Assembly: GCA_003246895.1 (NCBI GenBank)
Contig: QKCL01000087.1
Coordinates: forward strand, 1-64,000
Direction of reading: 5' to 3'
Source: Spirochaetota bacterium
GTDB taxonomy: Bacteria; Spirochaetota; UBA4802; UBA5550
Length of the DNA stretch: 64,000 nt
Shown: positions 59,401-64,000 of the stretch, piece by piece
Position numbering within the stretch: position 1 is the first letter of the stretch
How the letters are laid out: each line of letters begins with the position of its first letter
Position numbers and translations under genes: made by a program
The notes under the pieces: model-generated
Told to the model about the DNA's origin: nothing
Seen by the model: only the letters and a program-made list of their open reading frames with translations
Databases searched by the model: none

Positions 59401-59493
59401 GAATACAACTGTCTGATTCAGGGATATTATTACAGCAAGCCCGTATCCCTGAATGGTCTGATACTTTTTTTGAAAAAGTGTGAACTGCTCTAG
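56416..59493 (+). CDS. PAS-GGDEF-EAL bifunctional c-di-GMP enzyme
   Basis: 1025 aa. Several PAS-type sensor modules occupy residues 1 to about 590, including YWIDGGNRIIYVNDSVCRQL and NALIVRVNPAFEKITGYAFD. GGDEF has the intact motif at 676-680 and I-site RTGD five residues earlier. EAL has EAL at 804-806, DDFGTGYSSLSYLKKFPLDN and AEGVEEQEQ, so all hydrolysis residues look present. It could make or break c-di-GMP. No transmembrane segment. It follows the Crp-like gene by 57 nt. Confidence 0.95.
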   Translation: MDRFLNLLNSELIDDFVIWLDTGARTCFISSPAEKFLGIEYDASRGVLLEELIHPDDIQFLLERICSSKDSIVSGNPVTLRLLNGHREFKCIEFKLNNAAGLESNPDRYELRASSVDGLTGSTAFELVFPTIEKNPYPIYWIDGGNRIIYVNDSVCRQLGYLRDELLGMSIAEVDANATDDELSRLWRGLRKYNEIHFESLHRCKDGSHVMVEISAFYKEIGGRDYFYAFTKDITGESRNEYKLIMNEITYRTHYKFFPVPSYTWKFNGRDFVLIDFNDAAEDETSGTITKCLGMTAAEFFDNDHDTLENFGHCLNSKSTIHIIGKFPGRPIDNYRYFDLTLIFMPPDLITVHAEDITDKLYAEERIQSLAKFPDENPNPVFKVNGSYSLTYNNGASETVLKEWYEGDVFCLPEDLKKVVDEVIANNSTRNREFNFNSRTFFVTASPVEDSGEVYIYASEITEKIHAREELLLAGHVFEATAEGIMVCDHNALIVRVNPAFEKITGYAFDMVRGKNPSVLKSGRHSDSFYSDMWGKLNAVGKWEGEIWNRRRSGEVYPSWMTIDAVNGKEGELKNYVCVFSDISDIKKSEEEIVYQAYHDPLTGLPNRNLFNDRLTLALIQAKRENTRAAVLFIDLDRFKIINDGLGHIVGDYLLQEASSRLEKCIRTGDTLARIGGDEFILILPFINEISDSTKVANRILGYFREPMFIEGHELFVTSSIGISIFPDDGQNASEMYKNSDIAMYHAKSMGGNGYKFFSREMNNDTNLRLKLEIDLRRALDLDQFELYYQPIVNFQQQKIVGAEALIRWNHPELGLVTPDSFIPIAEETGLITAINDWVMKRACSDHRNIKQEGYGNFYFSVNMTSHQFMNRRIVDTVFSALKEYGMSPDNLVIEITEDSIMKNVDEIIGVMAELRALGIRFSIDDFGTGYSSLSYLKKFPLDNLKIDRSFVVDLPYDYDSNTLARTIIVLARELGLNVIAEGVEEQEQLDFFKNEYNCLIQGYYYSKPVSLNGLILFLKKCELL

Positions 59494-60236
59494 CACCTGT
59501 CCATGAGAAAATTCAGGGAAAGTGTTCTGAACTCATCAGTTTTATAGAGTATTGTGGGATGATTTCCGCCGCTGAAAATATGGGACTGACCCTTTTTCAT
59601 CAAAGTTGCATACCCTGTGACAACATCTTCGTTGTTTCTGATAAAATTACTGTGAGAAGAGCCTGTTACCAGAACGGGTGAGGATATTTCCGATATGTTT
59701 TTTTCAAAGAGATGTCCGGATTTATCAATGAATTCTTTCTGCATCCGTGTATCATCCTCAAGAAACTTCTCCCATTTTGCACCTGCACAGTGTCCATAGA
59801 CCTGTCTGTCTGTTTCGGCTGGTGAAGATCTGAATGATTTCAGGCATTCGAGGTATTCCTGATCGAGTGTCATTGGAAGTGGGCTGTCTGCAATGATGCA
59901 TCTGATAAGTGCTGGTGCATTTAATGCGGTAAGAAGTGCTGTAACGGCTCCGCCTCCGGTTCCAATGATTGACATTTTTGCAATTTTGAGTTTTTCCATT
60001 GTTTCAATTATTCTAAAGGCATTGTCAAGCCAGAAGTTCCCTGTTGCCGGAGAGTATTTTCCGGACTTGCCGTGCCCGGCCATATCGATACTTATTGTCC
60101 TGAAATAATTATTAAAAAAAATAACATCACGTTCAAACATTCTGGAAGACAGCCCGTTGTCGTGTATGAGCAGCAGTGTTTCAGATCTGTCTGTCCCGCT
60201 TGCTGTGTAGTGCAGCTTGTTGTTTCTTGATAGCAT
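59490..60236 (-). CDS. Alpha/beta-hydrolase-fold protein lacking the serine nucleophile
   Basis: 248 aa from ATG 60236 (AGGG 7 nt upstream); longer starts at 60266 and TTG 60293 have no site. The hydrolase core is clear: LLLIHDNGLSS (oxyanion loop), DMAGHGKSGK and GGNHPTIL (catalytic His region). At the nucleophile elbow, however, the usual Gly-x-Ser-x-Gly reads GTGGG (92-96), so the Ser at 94 is replaced by Gly. It may be inactive or have another role. It overlaps the EAL gene end by 4 nt on the opposite strand. Confidence 0.8.
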   Translation of the reverse strand: MLSRNNKLHYTASGTDRSETLLLIHDNGLSSRMFERDVIFFNNYFRTISIDMAGHGKSGKYSPATGNFWLDNAFRIIETMEKLKIAKMSIIGTGGGAVTALLTALNAPALIRCIIADSPLPMTLDQEYLECLKSFRSSPAETDRQVYGHCAGAKWEKFLEDDTRMQKEFIDKSGHLFEKNISEISSPVLVTGSSHSNFIRNNEDVVTGYATLMKKGQSHIFSGGNHPTILYKTDEFRTLSLNFLMDRC

Positions 60237-60512
60237 ATGAATACCCTGATCCTTCTTTAGTGACATAATTACTGTTTGATTATTAAATTTCAATCAGTTT
60301 TGGATTTTTTATTCGAAAATAATTTACATTTTAGAGTCATTGATTTGAATTTTTAGATAAAAGTATTATATTGAAAACACTATTCTTGAATATAAAGTAT
60401 CATTATATGCGGAGATTGTAAAGAGATTACCTGTTGGATAGGCCATATAAATATATATTGAAGCATCTTTATCTTAGCTGTTTTCTTTGTATATGACATA
60501 TCTGCATATGAT

Positions 60513-60544
60513 GACATCACTGCTCTCAAAAGAACAGTGATGTC
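60513..60544 (+). promoter_or_regulatory. Leader hairpin upstream of the last REC gene
   Basis: GACATCACTG (60513-60522) pairs perfectly with CAGTGATGTC (60535-60544), loop 12 nt. It ends 17 nt before the ATG and 8 nt before GGGGAGGG. No T-run, so a leader regulatory element or DNA-binding palindrome is more likely than a terminator. Confidence 0.55.
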
Positions 60545-60561
60545 TATTACGGGGAGGGAGA

Positions 60562-60963
60562 ATGTGCTGTGCAAGGAATGAAATATCCGGGGAACTCCTT
60601 ATTCTCCTTGCAGATGATGATACTCTCATCAGAAAGTATGTAAAAAAAATACTCTGTGATGCAGGTTACAGTGTTGTTATTGCAGCGAACGGGCAGGAAG
60701 CAGTGTCATTATTTTATACTACTGAAGGTATCAATCTTCTCATTCTTGATATAATGATGCCAAAAAAGAACGGCTGGGATGCCTATAAGGAAATCTCAGG
60801 ACAGAACCATGAGATCCCGGCAATTTTTATCAGCGGTTATGATGAAAGTTTTATTGATGTTGACTACAATAAGAACTCCTTTATAAAATATATCCCGAAA
60901 CCATTTAACCAGCAGACTATTCTTGATGCAATCATGGAAGCTGTGTCACAGAACTCCATCTGA
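60562..60963 (+). CDS. Single-domain response regulator
   Basis: 133 aa receiver. LLADDDTLIRKYV forms the acidic pocket, LLILDIMMPKKNG carries the phospho-acceptor Asp, FISGYD the switch Ser and IPKPFN the Lys. GGGAGGGAGA precedes the ATG. It has no output domain and no kinase neighbour. The preceding 270 nt contain a hairpin and AT-rich sequence only. Confidence 0.92.
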   Translation: MCCARNEISGELLILLADDDTLIRKYVKKILCDAGYSVVIAANGQEAVSLFYTTEGINLLILDIMMPKKNGWDAYKEISGQNHEIPAIFISGYDESFIDVDYNKNSFIKYIPKPFNQQTILDAIMEAVSQNSI

Positions 60964-61191
60964 TTGTATTTTCATCACTACAGAGTGCAGCACCTCAGGA
61001 ATTTTGTCATCTGCCCAGGGCAGTATCGGATAGCCCGTGGTCAGGAAACAGGTACTTTTAGCAAATACCCAACCATGACGCAGACAGATTGGAGCGGAAA
61101 AACATCGCCGGCCCTGCGGCGGGAAATTTTATAAAAGGGTTTACAAAAATAAAAAATAATAGTAAGCTTTTATTAAAAAAATGGAAAAGAT

Positions 61192-64000
61192 ATGGCAGGG
61201 TTGAATTTTTATTCCGGGAACAGACTCGATCTTCTGGCCGGCAAGCTGGCATCTGTTTTAATGGAGACACCGCTGCCCCCGCTTAAAAGTGAATGTATAG
61301 TTCTTCAGAGTACAGGTATGATGAAGTGGCTTTCCATCCAGCTTTCACAGAAACTTGGAATATGGTCCAATTACAGTTACAGATTGCCTAACAAGGTTGT
61401 GGGAGAGGTGCTTGATGCAGTTATGGGTAATGGAACAGAGAAACGTTTTTTTGATAAAAGTTCCATGACATGGAACACTATGGCGCTGCTGCCGGGGCTT
61501 CTGGAACAGAAAAAATTTCCCATGCTTGAAAATTATTTTACCGGAGAACTGAACGGTTTGAAAGCCTATCAGCTCTCATCAAAAATCGTTGATACTTATG
61601 ATCAGTATATGACGTTCCGCCCGGAGATAATTCTGAAGTGGGACAGAAATGAATTCTATGCAGGAGAATCTGACAGGGAAAATGAACTATGGCAGAGAGA
61701 GATATGGAAGCTCCTTACTTCAGAGAGTTCTTTCAGTAACCCTCCGGCAATGCTTAAGGCTTTCTATGAAATTATCGGAAACAATGAAGTTATTGACACT
61801 TCAAGCCTGCCTGAACGGATAAGTGTCTTCGGCATATCCTATCTGCCGCTTTACCATTACAATATTCTGCGCGGTATATCGAAATATATTGATGTTTCAT
61901 TTTATCTTTTTAATCCATCAATGGAATACTGGTATGAGATAAAAACTGACAAGGAGATTAAACGTATTGCCCTGAACCGTCCTGTTGAATCCAGAAATCC
62001 CAGGACTGAACTCTATCTTGAAAAGGGAAATCAGCTTCTCGCTTCATTGGGAAAATCAGGGAAGGATTTTCATTATTATCTTCTTTCATCTGACAATTAT
62101 TTTTCAGATGAGGAATGTTTTTCGGCTCCTGAAGGAAACTCTCTCCTGAATATAATACAGTCGGATATTTTTAATATGACAGATCGGGAAGAGTCTGAAG
62201 ATGTTTCTCAGTTTGAAATAGATGAGGACTCCATGGAATCAGATTCTTCTCTCATTATAAATTCCTGTCACAGTGCGCTGCGGGAAGTTGAGGTTCTCAA
62301 TGATTTTCTTCTGGGACTCTTTGATAGTAATGACAGCCTGAGGCCAATTGACGTCCTGGTAATGACCACTGATATTGAAAAATATTCACCATATATCGGA
62401 GCTGTTTTTAACAGAAACAGGGGGACTTATATGGAGATCCCCTATTCCATAGCCGATCGAAGTGCGAGAAATACAGAGAGATCCTTTGAGACTTTTTTCA
62501 AGATTCTGGAACTGGACCGTGAGCGTTTTGACTCGGAGTCTGTTTTTTCAATAATAAGCAGCGATGCTGTTTCAGGTAAGTTCGGACTGTCAGATGATGA
62601 TCTCATGAAAATTGAAAAATGGATTATTGATACAGATGTAAACTGGGCGATTGACGCTGAATACAAGCTTTCATTCTCCCTGCCGGGCATAGAGGAGAAT
62701 ACATGGAACTGGGCTCTGGACCGAATGATACTCGGGTCAATGATCTGCAGCGTCGAATCACCGGTAAATAATGTATTGCCCTACGTGGAGGTGGAGGGAA
62801 ACGACAGCACTATTCTCGGGAAACTGGTTCACTGTGTGAGGCTTCTGTCGGAAATATGCACCGCAGTAAGGGAGGAGAGGACCATTGAACAGTGGTGTGA
62901 ATTTATGGAGCATGTGCTTGAAATTTTTTTTGAGGCTGACGAATTCTTCGAGAATGAGTTCAGGGACATCTTCCGGGCAATCAATGAACTGAGAAACAGC
63001 GGCGGTGAATCATCTTTTGCGGGAAAGATTCCACTGCTGGTAGTGCAGACATTCCTGGAAGAAGTGCTGGCTTCGGCCAGGAATGTTCATGATTTTATAA
63101 GGGGGAGAGTTACCTTTTGTGAAATGCTGCCAATGAGGAGCATCCCATTCAAAGTTATATGCATGCTCGGCATGAATTCAGCGGATTTCCCCCGCAAGTC
63201 CATGACTCCGTCTTTTGATCTCATGAAAGGAGAGAAGAGAATGGGGGACCGTTCTGTGAGAGACGAAGACCGTTACCTCTTTCTTGAAACGCTTATGTCC
63301 GCAAGAGAGTGCCTTTACATAAGCTACACTGGGCAGAGTATAAAGGATAACAGCGAGAAGGATCCGTCAATTGTGGTAAATGAACTTCTTGATTATGTTG
63401 ATTCTGTTTTTATTGTAAAAAACGGCAGGCAGCCTGCTGCATCTGATTATATACACAAGAGGCACAGGCTGAATCCGTACAGCCCGGTCTATTTTAATTC
63501 AGATAATCCGGAAAGTTACTCCGTAGAAAATCTGTCGGTTGCAATGGCCATACAAAAGAGCGAATTAAATGAGAGGCCATTTCTCTCCGCCGGGCTGTCT
63601 GAACTTTCTTCTGACGAGAAGAACATGACACTGAATGACCTTTTGAAGTTTCTAATCTCCCCGTCAGAATATCTGATGCGGAAGAGAATGGGCATTGACT
63701 ACACTGTCAGGGTGGATAATTTGTCGCCGGTTGAAACTGTTAATCCGCATGGTCTTGAAGACTATGGAATAAAAGAATTTATTCTGAAGGAGATTGACCG
63801 CGGCAGAGATGCCGGTTTTATATATGGCAATCTGCTCTCTGCAGGTGAACTTCCCCATGGAGTTCAGGGCAGAATCTATTTTAATGTGTTATATGATGAG
63901 GTAAATTCGTTTTATCAGGGCATAATGCCGATGCTGAAGAATCGGCACGATGATTTTTATATTACTTCTGCTTTTGAGGAATTTACTGTGACCAACAGGT
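61192..64000 (+). CDS. recC: Exodeoxyribonuclease V gamma subunit (partial, runs off the window)
   Basis: 936 complete codons from ATG 61192 with GGAAA upstream; no stop before the window end. The N-terminus LNFYSGNRLDLLAGKLASVL with VLQSTGMMKWLSIQLSQKLG and IW matches RecC. Later segments are also typical (FNPSMEYWYE, NSCHSALREVEVLNDFLLG, VTFCEMLPMRSIPFKVICM, DRSVRDEDRYLFLETLMSA). RecC is the Chi-reading structural subunit of RecBCD. recB and recD probably follow. The gap of about 230 nt upstream holds short GC-rich hairpins but no gene. Confidence 0.93.
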   Translation, partial: MAGLNFYSGNRLDLLAGKLASVLMETPLPPLKSECIVLQSTGMMKWLSIQLSQKLGIWSNYSYRLPNKVVGEVLDAVMGNGTEKRFFDKSSMTWNTMALLPGLLEQKKFPMLENYFTGELNGLKAYQLSSKIVDTYDQYMTFRPEIILKWDRNEFYAGESDRENELWQREIWKLLTSESSFSNPPAMLKAFYEIIGNNEVIDTSSLPERISVFGISYLPLYHYNILRGISKYIDVSFYLFNPSMEYWYEIKTDKEIKRIALNRPVESRNPRTELYLEKGNQLLASLGKSGKDFHYYLLSSDNYFSDEECFSAPEGNSLLNIIQSDIFNMTDREESEDVSQFEIDEDSMESDSSLIINSCHSALREVEVLNDFLLGLFDSNDSLRPIDVLVMTTDIEKYSPYIGAVFNRNRGTYMEIPYSIADRSARNTERSFETFFKILELDRERFDSESVFSIISSDAVSGKFGLSDDDLMKIEKWIIDTDVNWAIDAEYKLSFSLPGIEENTWNWALDRMILGSMICSVESPVNNVLPYVEVEGNDSTILGKLVHCVRLLSEICTAVREERTIEQWCEFMEHVLEIFFEADEFFENEFRDIFRAINELRNSGGESSFAGKIPLLVVQTFLEEVLASARNVHDFIRGRVTFCEMLPMRSIPFKVICMLGMNSADFPRKSMTPSFDLMKGEKRMGDRSVRDEDRYLFLETLMSARECLYISYTGQSIKDNSEKDPSIVVNELLDYVDSVFIVKNGRQPAASDYIHKRHRLNPYSPVYFNSDNPESYSVENLSVAMAIQKSELNERPFLSAGLSELSSDEKNMTLNDLLKFLISPSEYLMRKRMGIDYTVRVDNLSPVETVNPHGLEDYGIKEFILKEIDRGRDAGFIYGNLLSAGELPHGVQGRIYFNVLYDEVNSFYQGIMPMLKNRHDDFYITSAFEEFTVTNR

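Noticed and set aside
61058-61286. Overlapping short open frames before recC
   Set aside because: They lie across the recC start on both strands, lack ribosome-binding sites and show no family features.

Overview
The window reads as chromosomal DNA of an AT-rich, Gram-negative, free-living bacterium with chemotaxis, c-di-GMP signalling, many lipoproteins and outer-membrane-type proteins. Loose lipoboxes (VSC, IFC, WGC), several TTG/GTG starts, an F-type ATP synthase and an hrcA-grpE-dnaK-dnaJ operon under a perfect CIRCE site would fit a Leptospira-like spirochaete or a related deep-branching Gram-negative. That placement is inference; no rRNA is present to settle it. No prophage, insertion sequence, CRISPR array or integrase was found. 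The only RNA gene recognised is tRNA-Pro(CGG).

Layout. 1-5.8 kb: atpBEFHAGDC operon (atpB only as its last codons), closed by a strong terminator. 5.9-9.1 kb: two acidic proteins, the second with GAF-like and degenerate GGDEF-like regions. 9.1-12.4 kb (minus): HATPase-like protein, yggS, proC and a LysM/M23 peptidase in one tight operon. 12.5-15.2 kb: murI and a chemoreceptor. 15.1-17.6 kb (minus): small membrane protein, M15 peptidase, B12-type radical SAM protein. 17.8-18.4 kb: three tiny genes. 18.4-26.1 kb: SF1 helicase, RNase II-family exoribonuclease, queH, isochorismatase-fold hydrolase, ECF sigma/anti-sigma pair, tyrS. 26.1-32 kb: heat-shock operon and a coiled-coil protein.

32-39.3 kb holds three membrane-anchored alkaline-phosphatase-superfamily (sulfatase-fold) genes around the tRNA. 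Two are close paralogues and one is broken by a single -1 frameshift. 39.4-52.9 kb is accessory-like: three lipoproteins sharing a Cys-Asp-(Ser)-Gly-rich tether, a cold-shock gene with a long leader, a TetR operon with paired operators in its promoter, a MarR-MFS efflux pair with its own palindrome, and a REC-REC-GGDEF cyclase. 53-61 kb: phospholipase C-like protein, Atg22/UMF1-type transporter, then a co-directional REC / Crp-like / PAS-GGDEF-EAL cassette, a hydrolase-fold protein lacking its serine nucleophile, and another REC protein. The last 2.8 kb is recC, cut by the window edge.

The most interesting material is (i) the sulfatase-fold cluster with its frameshift, (ii) the self-contained TetR and MarR regulatory circuits with visible operators, (iii) the REC/Crp-like/c-di-GMP cassette, (iv) the small-gene clusters at 17.5-18.4 kb, and (v) the recurrent lipoprotein tether. 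Nothing here can be called a proven new system from sequence reading alone.
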